Of a stretch of 64,000 bases of DNA, positions 8,534 to 17,484 are shown piece by piece. A program made the translations under genes and the position numbers. Source of the DNA: Woeseia oceani (GTDB lineage: Bacteria > Pseudomonadota > Gammaproteobacteria > Steroidobacterales > Woeseiaceae); the NCBI RefSeq assembly GCF_001677435.1, contig NZ_CP016268.1:310001-374000 (forward strand). The letters run 5' to 3'. A model generated the notes under the pieces. The model saw only the letters and a program-made list of their open reading frames with translations. It made no database searches and had not been told where the DNA came from. Positions within the stretch are counted from its first letter, which is position 1, and the number at the start of each line of letters is the position of its first letter.

Positions 8534-10951
8534 ATGGAATTTGAACTCAAAAAGCGTGCATTAGAGCAACTGGTTCGTACAGAGGGTCCGACTGTCGAAC
8601 AAGCACTTGAAAAGGAAAGTCGGAGGATTAAAAAAGCGTTGGAGAGTGAAACGCTCTTCGATACGCTCAAGGATCAACTGGATTTCCTTGCTGTCATTTC
8701 ATTTCGTTTGGCTGCAGAGACGGTATTGGTACTTAAGGGCTTCTTAACTCGCATAGAGTCGTTAGAGACTACCCACAAGGACGTAATGGGGATGTCTGCG
8801 GAAAGAATTCAAATATATCAAACCAAAGAAAGCCTAATAGTCAAGGCACTCGAAATACTTGGCCAAATCCGGTACCACGAACCGGACGCAATATTTGCAT
8901 TATTGCTTAAGTATTCCAATAACGACAACGACGAAATCTCGAATAAGGCAATAGACGAACTAGAGAGCCTCGCAGAATTCAATATTGATGTTTTTTATGC
9001 GAAGGATGATTGGCAAGGACTTGGAACTTACCCTCAACAGAGGGTAATCGAGAATACAAAAAAACTCAGCGTTCGAGATCAGAAAATCTACTTTTTTGCG
9101 CTTCTGAAGCTGTGCGAGAAGATTCTATCGCCAACCATGCAATCGACCTCATCAGACTACAAAACGTTTACGTGGACGACAAGTGCAGTACCAGGTATTG
9201 AGCCGATAATTCAAGTTCGAAACGACGCACTGGCCATCCTTTTCGATCTTTACGAACTAGGAGACGCAGTTCCGAATCGGATTGGAGTTGTAAACGCGAC
9301 GTACAACGTCAGTCTCTTGCCAAACAATGCTCAGTACGGTGACGACACAGTTACCATGATCGACGAAAATACGTTGTCGGTACTGGAATTCTGGAAGTCG
9401 GTTCTTAAAACAGCTGAACTCGAAGTGCTCCAAAAGATAGAGCACCACTCATATTGGATTCATCGGCGCAAGTCAGAGGGCCCTGTACGCGCTGCAACTA
9501 TTGAGATCAAGAACGAGCTCGACGGCAATAATGAGTATCAAATTTACAAAGCTCTGATTGGATATGAGGGTGTATTTGCGGAATGGCAAAAAGATGTAGG
9601 CCAAGAATCAGACGAAGACTTTCATCGGGAAATCAAGTCAGAAGACGAATACCGCGACGCAAAAGCTCGAGAATTTGCACTATCGATCGACGACGAGAAT
9701 TATAAGGAATGGACGAACCGTATTGTTCGATACGCAACTGTGCAATCAGATGATCTTGCCACCTTCCCCGTATTTGGGAAGTTCTTGGAATATCTCGGAG
9801 AACTCTCACCGACTACAGCTTTGAGAATGGTCACTGACGAGAGTAACGCGCTTGAACGGTTTTTCGCGGCGATTTTTTGCGGTATTTGGAAGACAGATAA
9901 ACGTGAGCCCGCGGAGGAACTATTGCAGACCTGGATAAGCGAGGGGAAATTCCTATATGTGATTGCGCGAATATTTGAATACAACAGCGATCCAGAAAAC
10001 CCAATTGTTTCTCAGATATTCAAGAAAGCAACGGAGACAGAAGATAGTGCCGCGGTCGTAAGGATCATGGCGGTGGTCGCAGCAAACTACACGGCAGAGC
10101 GAAAGCACTTGGTTTCAGACCTTTTCGTTCCAGCGGTGTCGTGGCTTACTGAAAGGGAGGAGTTCCGATGGGTGTTCGATTTCTGGTATCGGAAGCAGAT
10201 TCGAGAGCTTGTCCGAGGCATGGCCTCTCAAGGACATGCGGTGATTCTGGAGAACCTCCTAAACATGCCAGACATTGACTATCACGCCGAAGAGATTCTT
10301 TTGCCTATTGCAGAGTCAGAGCCACAAATGGTGCTGAAGTTTTTCGTATCGCGAATTGATCACCGGAAGAACAAGAAGGAGTTCGACCGATATAGCGCTG
10401 TACCATTCAGCTTCCAGAAACTCGCCGAACCGCTGTCGCGTCATCCGGATTTAGCCGTGGACGAATTGTATAGCACCTATGACGACAATTACGGAATGTT
10501 TGTATTTGAAGGCGGTAAGCTTCTTAAGATCATCTTTCCTCATTTCTCGTCTGAGCTAGAGAAAAAACTAATCGAATTTGTAAGTACAGGCAAAGAGCGA
10601 CGTATTCGTTTTTGTATGGCTATATTGCGCAACTACGAGGGAGAGAGTTTCTTGCACAATATCTGCAAGGAGCTTGTCAAAGTACTTCCAACTGACAGCA
10701 GATTATTGACCGAAGTAGAGATCATTCTCGAGAGTACGGGGGTTGTATGGGGTGAGTTTGGCATTGCGAACGCTTACATGCGAAAAAGAGAAGAAGTCTC
10801 CGGGTGGACAAATGACTCGAATGAAAAAGTACGGCAATTTGCGAAGCGCTACACATCAAATCTCGAGAAAATGGAAGATGCCGAGCGGAAACGGGCAGCA
10901 GAAGATATTGAGTTGCGGAAGTTGAAATATGGATCGAATGATGAGGAATAG
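8534..10951 (+). CDS. Large helical protein of unknown function (805 aa), partner of the PIN nuclease
   Basis: An 805-residue, charged, almost wholly alpha-helical protein with no Walker, nuclease or protease motif that I can find. Helical pairs such as SLIVKALEILGQIRYHEPDA followed by IFALLLKYSNNDNDEISNKA and AIDELESLAEF suggest HEAT- or ARM-like repeats in the N-terminal 150 residues and again around 380-620. Starting two bases after the PIN gene, it is almost certainly co-translated with it. Such solenoid proteins often act as a scaffold, sensor or inhibitor for a toxic effector. Base composition is clearly more AT-rich than in the flanking receptor genes, as expected of acquired DNA. Confidence 0.75.
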   Translation: MEFELKKRALEQLVRTEGPTVEQALEKESRRIKKALESETLFDTLKDQLDFLAVISFRLAAETVLVLKGFLTRIESLETTHKDVMGMSAERIQIYQTKESLIVKALEILGQIRYHEPDAIFALLLKYSNNDNDEISNKAIDELESLAEFNIDVFYAKDDWQGLGTYPQQRVIENTKKLSVRDQKIYFFALLKLCEKILSPTMQSTSSDYKTFTWTTSAVPGIEPIIQVRNDALAILFDLYELGDAVPNRIGVVNATYNVSLLPNNAQYGDDTVTMIDENTLSVLEFWKSVLKTAELEVLQKIEHHSYWIHRRKSEGPVRAATIEIKNELDGNNEYQIYKALIGYEGVFAEWQKDVGQESDEDFHREIKSEDEYRDAKAREFALSIDDENYKEWTNRIVRYATVQSDDLATFPVFGKFLEYLGELSPTTALRMVTDESNALERFFAAIFCGIWKTDKREPAEELLQTWISEGKFLYVIARIFEYNSDPENPIVSQIFKKATETEDSAAVVRIMAVVAANYTAERKHLVSDLFVPAVSWLTEREEFRWVFDFWYRKQIRELVRGMASQGHAVILENLLNMPDIDYHAEEILLPIAESEPQMVLKFFVSRIDHRKNKKEFDRYSAVPFSFQKLAEPLSRHPDLAVDELYSTYDDNYGMFVFEGGKLLKIIFPHFSSELEKKLIEFVSTGKERRIRFCMAILRNYEGESFLHNICKELVKVLPTDSRLLTEVEIILESTGVVWGEFGIANAYMRKREEVSGWTNDSNEKVRQFAKRYTSNLEKMEDAERKRAAEDIELRKLKYGSNDEE

Positions 10952-10972
10952 AATACCGTGGCACTTCCAAGG

Positions 10973-10998
10973 CTGGCGCGGGCCGAAGCCCGCGCCAG
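10973..10998 (+). terminator. Strong GC hairpin after the four-gene operon
   Basis: CTGGCGCGGGC pairs perfectly with GCCCGCGCCAG around a CGAA tetraloop, 21 bases after the stop of the 805-residue gene. There is no T tract, so it may be a 3' stabilising hairpin or a weak terminator rather than a standard intrinsic terminator. Confidence 0.5.
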
Positions 10999-11507
10999 GG
11001 TAGTTAGGTGTAATAGTTGCGACCCGATCTGACAGTTATCGACTCTGACAGTCGTGCATGTGTCAGATCAGTTTAATTTACTGACTTTTGCCTCCCACAG
11101 TTCGCGCCCTTCGCGCAAAGTCTGCATCGGAGTTCTGCCGCAGCACATCTTACCCTGATGTGAGCGTTCGTTGTTGTAGTCATCGACCCAGGCGTCCAGA
11201 TCTGCCTGCAGGTCTGCGAGTTCCGAGTACACTTTTTTGCGGAAAGCGATTTCGTAGAACTCCTCTTTCACCGTTCGGTGGAAGCGTTCGCAGATCCCGT
11301 TGGTTTGCGGACTGTAGGCCTTGGTCTTCGTATGCTCGATGTCGTTGACGGCCAGGAACAGCTGATAATCGTGACGCTCGGGACGGCCGCAGTACTCGGT
11401 GCTGCGGTCCGTCAGGATGCGGATCAGGTCGACGCCGTTTTCCTCGAGCATTGGCAGCACACGATCGTTGAGAAGATCCGCTGGCAAGCCCGAGATTTCT
11501 GGTCCAC

Positions 11508-12368
11508 TCACGCCGTTAGTATTTCCGGTTGTTGATTCGTATTTTCTTCATTCCATCGCTGTAGGTAATGCTTCGGATTCATTCCGCCCAGCGATCCGTG
11601 CGGTCTGATCGTGTTGTATTCCTCAAGCCACTGGTTGATCACGACCCGTGCTTCAGTCATCGAGCCAAATAACCAACGATCCAGGCAGGTACTGCGAAAG
11701 ATGGAGTTGAAGCTTTCGCAGTAGGCGTTCTGCCACGGACTGCCAGGATCGATGTAGTGCGTGTCGACGTGTTTTTCCTTGAGCCATGTCTGCACTGCCT
11801 TTGAAACCATTTCGGGGCCGTTGTCGCTGCGCAGACAGACCGGTCGTCCGTGTTCTTCGAACAGCTTTTCGAGAACCCGAATGACATCCGTTGCCGTCAG
11901 ACTGCGACCAACCGTGATCTCAAATCCCTGCCGAGTATACTCGTCGACCACCGTCATGCACTTCAGTTGCCGCGCATCCTCCGTTTGATCAAAGACAAAG
12001 TCGTAGCTCCAGACGTGGTTCGGATACCGAGCCTGGTTCACCCACTGTGTCGTCATGCCAAGTACCTTGCGTTTCCGGCGCTTTTTAATGACCTGCAGCC
12101 CTTCTCGCCGTCGAATCAGCCGCACCGTCTCCCGGCTGATCGACCAGCTGCCCCGCATCAGGTCATAGATCTTGCGGTAGCCAAAATACGGGTAGCGTTC
12201 CGATAACCGGACCACTTCCTCGTAGGCCGCATCGACCAACTCCTGTTGGCCAACGTAGCGGTAGCTTGAGCGGTTCAGCTGTATCGCCTGACAGGCGCGT
12301 CGTTCGCTGATCTCGTACTGGTTGCGTAAGTACGTTACACAGCGACGTCGCTCTGCCAGGCTCACCAC
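11508..12368 (-). CDS. IS3-family transposase OrfB (DDE integrase)
   Basis: A 286-residue DDE transposase with an HTH_21-like N-terminus (YLRNQYEISERRACQAIQLN), then the rve core. Catalytic residues are visible as WSYDFVFDQ (first Asp), LRSDNGPEM (second Asp) and WQNAYCESFNS (Glu). It ends with the EEYNTIRPHGSLGGM block typical of IS3 OrfB. Its GTG start overlaps the end of OrfA by 7 bp, consistent with coupling or programmed frameshifting to make an OrfAB fusion. The reading frame is full length. Confidence 0.93.
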   Translation of the reverse strand: MVSLAERRRCVTYLRNQYEISERRACQAIQLNRSSYRYVGQQELVDAAYEEVVRLSERYPYFGYRKIYDLMRGSWSISRETVRLIRRREGLQVIKKRRKRKVLGMTTQWVNQARYPNHVWSYDFVFDQTEDARQLKCMTVVDEYTRQGFEITVGRSLTATDVIRVLEKLFEEHGRPVCLRSDNGPEMVSKAVQTWLKEKHVDTHYIDPGSPWQNAYCESFNSIFRSTCLDRWLFGSMTEARVVINQWLEEYNTIRPHGSLGGMNPKHYLQRWNEENTNQQPEILTA

Positions 12369-12628
12369 TTTCGGCTGTTGACGTCCTTCAACATCCGAAT
12401 GTCCAGCGTCTGTTCCGCGACGACCTTCTTCAGCTCGGCATTCTCGCGTTCGAGTTCCTTCAGTCGCTTGGCCTCAGAAACAGCCATGCCGCCAAACTTC
12501 GACTTCCACCGGTAAAACGACTGCTCCGAGCAGTTGTGCTTGCGGCAGACATCGGCTACCGACAGCCCGGCCTCAGCTTCCTGCAAAATCCGGATGATCT
12601 GTTCTTCTGTAAATCGCTTGCCTTTCAT
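12362..12628 (-). CDS. IS3-family transposase OrfA (HTH protein)
   Basis: An 88-residue protein beginning MKGKRFTEEQIIRILQEAEA, with the HTH segment SVADVCRKHNCSEQSFYRWK and then a leucine-zipper-like stretch (LKELERENAELKKVVAEQTL). This is the standard OrfA layout, which recognises the terminal repeats and pairs with OrfB. It lies entirely within the inserted element. Confidence 0.92.
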   Translation of the reverse strand: MKGKRFTEEQIIRILQEAEAGLSVADVCRKHNCSEQSFYRWKSKFGGMAVSEAKRLKELERENAELKKVVAEQTLDIRMLKDVNSRKW

Positions 12629-13322
12629 TGGTGCCTCCTGGGTCGGGAAACACTAACATAGCAACTGGACCAATTATGACGGGGCTAGCCACCGCCGCCG
12701 TGATCGGCGTCTTGGTCGTATACAACTTGCAGGCCGCGACTTTGGCGTAGGTGTCCACGAACGTCTGCTGGTAGATGCGACCGATGCCTTTGATCGTGCC
12801 CACGTAGTACGTGTCCTGCGATCCCAGGTAGCCCGGATGCTCGGTCTCGATCTCGCCGTGGACCTCATCGGTGGCACGTTGCCGCTCCAGTGCGACGACC
12901 TGTACCTCGGTCAGTACGATACCCTCCTTGGCGACTTTCGCTTCCAGAGCCTTGAGCCGGAGCTTGCGGCTCTGCAGCGTGTGGCGGAGCCAGATGCTAC
13001 GCACACCGCTGGGGGACACAAACACGCCCGCTTTCCGTAGCTCGTTACTGACGCAGACCTGGCCGTGCGCCGGGTACTCCAGGGCAAAATCCAGCACTGC
13101 CTGCTCGATCTGCGGCTCGACCCGGTTCTTCGGGTTGGGCTTGCGCCGGTTTTTTTCCAGCAACGCTTCGACGCCACCTTCATCCCGAGCGGACTGATAA
13201 CGATAAAACGTGTCCCGAGACACGCCCATCATCTGGCAGGCTTTCGACACGTTCCCCAGCTCTTCGGCCAGGTTCAGCAATCCGATCTTGTTTCTTATGA
13301 TCCTCTGTGTAGACTGATTCAT

Positions 13323-13382
13323 GAGGGTTATCCTTATGGTTCTGTTTGAAAGTTCGCACTTCCATCAGAACCGATAACCCTC
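13323..13382. repeat. Imperfect inverted repeat upstream of the IS481-type transposase
   Basis: GAGGGTTATC (13323-13332) and GGTTCTG (13338-13344) pair with CAGAACC plus GATAACCCTC (13366-13382). The two arms form a stem of about 17 bp with a five-base bulge, directly before the transposase ATG. Hairpins here often block translation from transcripts that read in from outside. Confidence 0.5.
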
Positions 13383-13426
13383 GCTTTGATCAAGCCAGGT
13401 GTCAGATCAAGTCGAAACTATTTCAG

Positions 13427-13738
13427 TTAGGAGCGCTTCTCGCCCGCGATTGCGCCTTTCGTTTCGCTCGCGGTCTTCAAGGCTTCTTCAATACCAATCA
13501 AGGTCGGAAACACCAACTCGATTTTGTCATATTGGTTTGGACGGAATGATTGACCAGATAGCGTATAAAGACCCTCGCCATATTTCGTATTTGTTTTTGG
13601 CACAGAGATTTCAACTAGACGCGGTCGACGCTCGCCCCGCAGAATCTCTGCTTCTTGAAACCTAACTCTAAATTCGATTCCGTCTTTCCTTACTGCTGTC
13701 CTCTCATGGACAGGCCCGTGTACATTGAGTATTAACAT
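13427..13738 (-). CDS. Inovirus G5P-like ssDNA-binding protein
   Basis: A 103-residue protein starting at ATG 13738, which has an AGGTG ribosome site; a GTG at 13747 is an alternative. The block KYGEGLYTLSGQSFRPNQY followed by DKIELVF resembles the YxPGxYTLxxxSFRVxRYGxLEL region of filamentous-phage helix-destabilising proteins (gene V protein family), and the preceding strands (VRFQEAEILRGERRPRLVEISVP, in two halves) fit the same OB-fold layout. These proteins coat phage ssDNA. No other inovirus genes are evident nearby, so this looks like a remnant. Similarity is judged by eye only. Confidence 0.5.
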   Translation of the reverse strand: MLILNVHGPVHERTAVRKDGIEFRVRFQEAEILRGERRPRLVEISVPKTNTKYGEGLYTLSGQSFRPNQYDKIELVFPTLIGIEEALKTASETKGAIAGEKRS

Positions 13739-13775
13739 CAAATTCACCTATTCCTGATTACGTTTATGTCGGGCA

Positions 13776-13806
13776 CACTTTGCCGGTCAAGTATCGGGGC
13801 AAAGTG
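13776..13806 (-). terminator. Hairpin downstream of the lasso operon
   Basis: CACTTTGCC (13776-13784) pairs with GGCAAAGTG (13798-13806) around a 13-base loop, about 45 bases past the stop of the transporter gene on the minus strand. No T tract follows in the direction of transcription, so it is only a candidate terminator. Confidence 0.4.
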
Positions 13807-13850
13807 CACCCTGTGATCTTGACGTGTCTTACAATCAACGTAATGGCTAC

Positions 13851-15674
13851 TCAACTGACTCGGCCGGGACGCTCTTGAACGGCGCCCGACTGTTGGCCCC
13901 ACCATAACAAAGAATATGAACCGCCAGACTGCAAGAGGATATCGTGCGTTCCTTGCTCAACTATCCGGCCTTCTTCAAGCACGACAATTTCATCCGCTCG
14001 TGTGACCACGGACAAACGATGGGCAATGATTATGGTTGTTGCGTTTTCCGTGGCGTCAACAAGGCTGCCGAGAACTTCGCGCCTGGTGTTGGAGTCTAAT
14101 GCCGACGTGGCTTCGTCGAAGACGTAGATACCTGCTTTGCTGATGACGGCTCGCGCTATCGCGAGTCGTTGCTTTTCTCCACCGGACAGTCGAACTCCGC
14201 GTTCGCCGACCTTAGTCTGGTAGCCGTCCGGCAGCCCGAGAATGAAATCGTGAATGTTGGCGATCTTTGCGGCGGCGACGATGTCATCGTGATCGCATTC
14301 CGCTCTCGCGAAAGCTATGTTGAATGCAATAGAGTCATTGAACATGACGGGTTCTTGCGGAACTACGGCTATGTCCTTTCGCAGATAGGCAAGCGGAATG
14401 TCCGTGAGGTCCGTACCGCCAAGAAAGATCCTTCCGTTGTTGGGCTCGACCAAACGCAACAGCAGCCGGATTAGCGAGGACTTGCCGGAACCACTGGTGC
14501 CGACGACGGCCAGCGTCCCTCCGGGTGGCACGTGAAAACTCACGTCGCGCAGTATGGGCCGATCAGGGTCATAGCCGAACGAGACGTGATCGAACACCAA
14601 CGCCTTTGGTCCGGAGCCTGATGCCGTGTTCTTCGTGATTCCGTAGGGTTCCGGCTCTTCTTGGAATAGTTCAGCCAGTTTGCCTACAAAAGCGATCCCC
14701 TGCGCAATATCTCTGAATGCGAAGCCGATTCGCTCAAGGGGCATGACCAGTTGAATAGCATAGGCGTTGACGAGGACGAAATCGCCAATGCTCATCGTGC
14801 CATTCACGACGGCGATGGTTCCGACAGACAAAGACATCCCGAGCGACAGGGTGAAGATGGCAGCGACGGTGAGTCCGTTTCGCATTTTCTGTTTGTAGAC
14901 TTCTGCCCAACAACCCTCCGTATCGCGCAGGGCATCGCGAAATCGTCCACGGACTCTGGCCTCGCCGTTGAACATCTTGATGGTCTCGTAGTTCAGCAAT
15001 GAGTCAGTGAAGACTGCGCCAGCGTTGACGTAGGAGCTTGATGCGGCTCCGGCCGGACCGCGGATACGCACCGCACCGATCCGGAAGGCCAGTGCGTACA
15101 GCATTACGGAAACGCAGAAAATAACGAGAAAACCGCTGTGCCCAAGGAATACCAGCACAACACCCATGCCGGCCGCCTCGACCATGATTGGGAGTACGCT
15201 ATTGATGAGATGGAGCAAAATAACCCGGTAACCGATTAACCCATTGGACAGTATCCGATCCAGTGCACCGGTCTGACGCCTTAAGTGAAAACGTAGAGGC
15301 AGTGACAAGATATGCCGGAAGCATTCGTCGCTGAGGAGACGGTGTATGCGTTGCTCAGCTCTGCCCAGTGCCGCTGCGCGTAGTTCCGTGAACGATCTCG
15401 CCAGGTAGTGTGCCAGTGCATAAGCAAAGACTAAAACTATCGGCGCCACACCAATGTAGTCACCGTGCGGCTTACTGAGTGCATCGACCAGAGTTTTCAG
15501 CAGAACCGGCGAGAGTGCGGTGGTGATCGAACCACCGAGCATGAATATCATTGCGGCAACAGTGAATCGCTTTGCCTTACTGTCGGAGGTTGACCAAAGT
15601 CGGCGAATCGCATCCGATAGGACGGCCTTCGAAGTTCGCTGCGGCCCATCCAACTCCCCGGAATCCGACATCAC
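13851..15674 (-). CDS. Lasso-peptide ABC exporter (Atm1-like ABC-B family), lasso D protein
   Basis: A 607-residue half-transporter with six membrane helices (about residues 35-330) and a C-terminal ATPase domain. Walker A is GTSGSGKSS (392-400), the signature is LSGGEKQ (496-502) and Walker B is IYVFDE (516-521). The NYETIKMFNGE segment is typical of Atm1/HMT-type ABC-B proteins. Its ATG overlaps the stop of the cyclase gene in an ATGA arrangement, so it is the last gene of the ABCD lasso operon. By analogy with McjD it should export the mature lasso peptide across the inner membrane and give the producer immunity. Confidence 0.9.
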   Translation of the reverse strand: MMSDSGELDGPQRTSKAVLSDAIRRLWSTSDSKAKRFTVAAMIFMLGGSITTALSPVLLKTLVDALSKPHGDYIGVAPIVLVFAYALAHYLARSFTELRAAALGRAEQRIHRLLSDECFRHILSLPLRFHLRRQTGALDRILSNGLIGYRVILLHLINSVLPIMVEAAGMGVVLVFLGHSGFLVIFCVSVMLYALAFRIGAVRIRGPAGAASSSYVNAGAVFTDSLLNYETIKMFNGEARVRGRFRDALRDTEGCWAEVYKQKMRNGLTVAAIFTLSLGMSLSVGTIAVVNGTMSIGDFVLVNAYAIQLVMPLERIGFAFRDIAQGIAFVGKLAELFQEEPEPYGITKNTASGSGPKALVFDHVSFGYDPDRPILRDVSFHVPPGGTLAVVGTSGSGKSSLIRLLLRLVEPNNGRIFLGGTDLTDIPLAYLRKDIAVVPQEPVMFNDSIAFNIAFARAECDHDDIVAAAKIANIHDFILGLPDGYQTKVGERGVRLSGGEKQRLAIARAVISKAGIYVFDEATSALDSNTRREVLGSLVDATENATTIIIAHRLSVVTRADEIVVLEEGRIVEQGTHDILLQSGGSYSLLWWGQQSGAVQERPGRVS

Positions 15675-17479
15675 CGTGTGGCCGGACGGTCATTGTTGGA
15701 CCAGGACCTCGCCCAGATCTCGGCACGGAATGCGATGAGTACAGGGAACAACACATTGTGACTACGGATAAGAGAGCGCTCGGTCAAAGCGTCTTCGAGT
15801 GCGGGCTTGTTGAGGAGCCCCTGCGAAACCAAAACTCCTTCAAGCAGGAACTCACGAAGCACGGTGATATTCCTCACCAGCAGGCCAATGAAGTAGCCCG
15901 TTGTCGCGCCTTTTGTCGTTCGCCTGAGAATGCTCGATGGAACGAGGCCTTCGAATGCGTCCCGTACCAATGCGCGGTCGATACCACCATAGGTCAGGAG
16001 GTAGGAGGGAATCTGCAGGCAGAGTTCGATGATCGGCTGGGATATAAGTGGATGCACGATGTCCGCGCCGCAGTTGGGCATGTGGCGGAACACCTGGCTA
16101 TCGATGACGTTGAAGATTTGTTCTTGTTTGCTGCCCGGCAGGTCCCGTGCAGCGTCGACCCATGGGTGGCGAATCTCATCAAAGTTGATTGCATCGAGGG
16201 CTTCGCGACTCACCAAAGGAGACCGTTTCACAATGTCGTAGGGGTTTGAGGGCTTTCGAAAGAGGCCGGACGAAACGGTTGTCGCCGCAACCGACCAGAT
16301 TGGTTTGTTCGTGAATCGCGACGTGTCCGAGATAATGCGAAAGAGGTCGCCGTTAAGACCATGGCGCCGGATGTACTCTGCGGCAATATGGGTGTTTCTG
16401 CTGCGTTGAAAAAAATGGTCACCACCCTGGCCGGAGAATACGGCTTCAATTCCATGAGACTGAACCCGTTGCTTCTTGGCCGCATGAGTTTCAGGCAGGA
16501 AAACGCTGTGGGCTGGCGTTGCGACCTTGGCAGTCTCGAAGCAGTGATCAAGCGGCCGCTCGGACGGTGGAATCTGCGTCTCGATAAGTTCAACACCTGC
16601 CGCGTTCGCAGCCTCGCGCGCGAACAATCGTTCGTCACTCTCAGTATTGTTCGCAAAGTGATTCTCGCAAACGATGTGGACTGGGTCTTTGATGCGAGCG
16701 AGGCAGGCAAGAACGACCGCAGAGTCGAGTCCACCTGACAATTGGTGCAGTACGCTGCTGTAGCTCGATGCCCACGTACCGACACATTGTTCAATGACGC
16801 CGCGGAGCTGCTCTCTCGCGAATTGCCGATCCTCGACGAATGGCTTTCGGCAGAACGAATCCGGACGCCATAAATAGCTGGCAGTCATTCCTTCCGGGCC
16901 GATCTCGAGGCGTTCGCCGGCCTGCACCTGCCGTACACCTTCAAGGCCTGTCTCTGAGGTAACTAGGTGGTCAAACCAGAGATAGGCTGCAACGTGATCC
17001 CAGTTAATAGAGGCGTCGATGAGCTGTAGTGCAACGCAGTCGTCTACATGCGAGAAGATGACGTGAATACGGCCAAAGTCAGTTACGAAGCAAGGCAAGT
17101 GACCAGTAGGATCGCGCAGAACCCATACTCGCGGCCCATGGTCTTCTTTCAAGATCGCGACGTAACTTCCCCAAAACTGCTCGACCAGGCATTCGCCTTT
17201 CGTTGTTTGCAGATTCTCGGGAGAGGGGCGGTTGTCGGTTCCATCACGCCGGAAAATACTGCCGAGCACTGTGCCACAGCCGTGATTCTGTTCGTACACC
17301 TGCGATTTTCCGGTAGTGGTTGCTGAGTGAAATACCTGAAGGCCAGATGTGGCGAGACAACTGGACCAATCCGGGAATACCGTCCGGACACGGTGTGCGA
17401 GTGTGGTGGCGAGCGAGCTAGCCTCCGCAAGTTCGGGGTTCCACGCGAATGCAATGTACCGGAGCAATGCGCGGCCCAT
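15671..17479 (-). CDS. Lasso peptide macrolactam synthetase (asparagine synthetase B homologue), lasso C protein
   Basis: A 602-residue AsnB-like enzyme. The C-terminal synthetase domain carries the ATP PPi-loop SGGLDS (248-253) and a later FSGQGGDHFF block. The N-terminal glutaminase-like domain lacks the Cys nucleophile that should follow Met1 (it begins MGRALLRY), as is known for lasso cyclases, which use the free N-terminal amine instead of ammonia. It should activate the acidic side chain at core position 8 as an AMP ester and close the macrolactam with Gly1 while the tail is threaded. It lies five bases after the B gene and overlaps the D gene by four. Confidence 0.92.
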   Translation of the reverse strand: MGRALLRYIAFAWNPELAEASSLATTLAHRVRTVFPDWSSCLATSGLQVFHSATTTGKSQVYEQNHGCGTVLGSIFRRDGTDNRPSPENLQTTKGECLVEQFWGSYVAILKEDHGPRVWVLRDPTGHLPCFVTDFGRIHVIFSHVDDCVALQLIDASINWDHVAAYLWFDHLVTSETGLEGVRQVQAGERLEIGPEGMTASYLWRPDSFCRKPFVEDRQFAREQLRGVIEQCVGTWASSYSSVLHQLSGGLDSAVVLACLARIKDPVHIVCENHFANNTESDERLFAREAANAAGVELIETQIPPSERPLDHCFETAKVATPAHSVFLPETHAAKKQRVQSHGIEAVFSGQGGDHFFQRSRNTHIAAEYIRRHGLNGDLFRIISDTSRFTNKPIWSVAATTVSSGLFRKPSNPYDIVKRSPLVSREALDAINFDEIRHPWVDAARDLPGSKQEQIFNVIDSQVFRHMPNCGADIVHPLISQPIIELCLQIPSYLLTYGGIDRALVRDAFEGLVPSSILRRTTKGATTGYFIGLLVRNITVLREFLLEGVLVSQGLLNKPALEDALTERSLIRSHNVLFPVLIAFRAEIWARSWSNNDRPATR

Positions 17480-17484
17480 CGACT

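Larger units (their letters stand above)
11482..12691 (-). mobile_element. IS3-family insertion sequence with 4-bp target duplication CCGC
   Basis: A 1210-bp element with imperfect terminal inverted repeats. The left end reads TGGCAAGCCCGAGATTTC then TGGTCCA; the right end, read inward, reads TGGCTAGCCCCGTCATAA then TTGGTCCA, with a further shared GTTAGT block. It is flanked by CCGC at 11478-11481 and 12692-12695. It carries two overlapping orfs on the minus strand. Both look intact, so it may be active or recently active. Confidence 0.8.
11068..13322 (-). pseudogene. IS481-type transposase gene split by an IS3-family insertion
   Basis: The N-terminal part (13322 down to about 12692) has an HTH region (EELGNVSKACQMMGVSRDTF) and the start of the DDE core (SQDTYYVGTIKGIGRIYQQ, FVDTYAKVAACKLY). 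The C-terminal part (11477 to 11068) continues with DLLNDRVLPMLEENGVDLIR, LTDRSTEYCG and the catalytic Glu region NGICERFHRTVKEEFY. The two halves join in frame if the inserted element and one copy of a 4-bp target duplication are removed, giving KTPITAADLLNDRV. The gene is inactive now but was intact when the insertion occurred. Confidence 0.85.
11026..13408. mobile_element. IS481-like insertion sequence, interrupted by an IS3-family element
   Basis: The outer ends carry short inverted repeats GATCTGACA (11026-11034) and TGTCAGATC (13400-13408), and a single split transposase gene fills the inside. With the internal IS3 element removed, the element would be about 1.17 kb. The exact ends are approximate because the left side carries several overlapping TGTCAGA/TCTGACA motifs. 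Confidence 0.6.
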
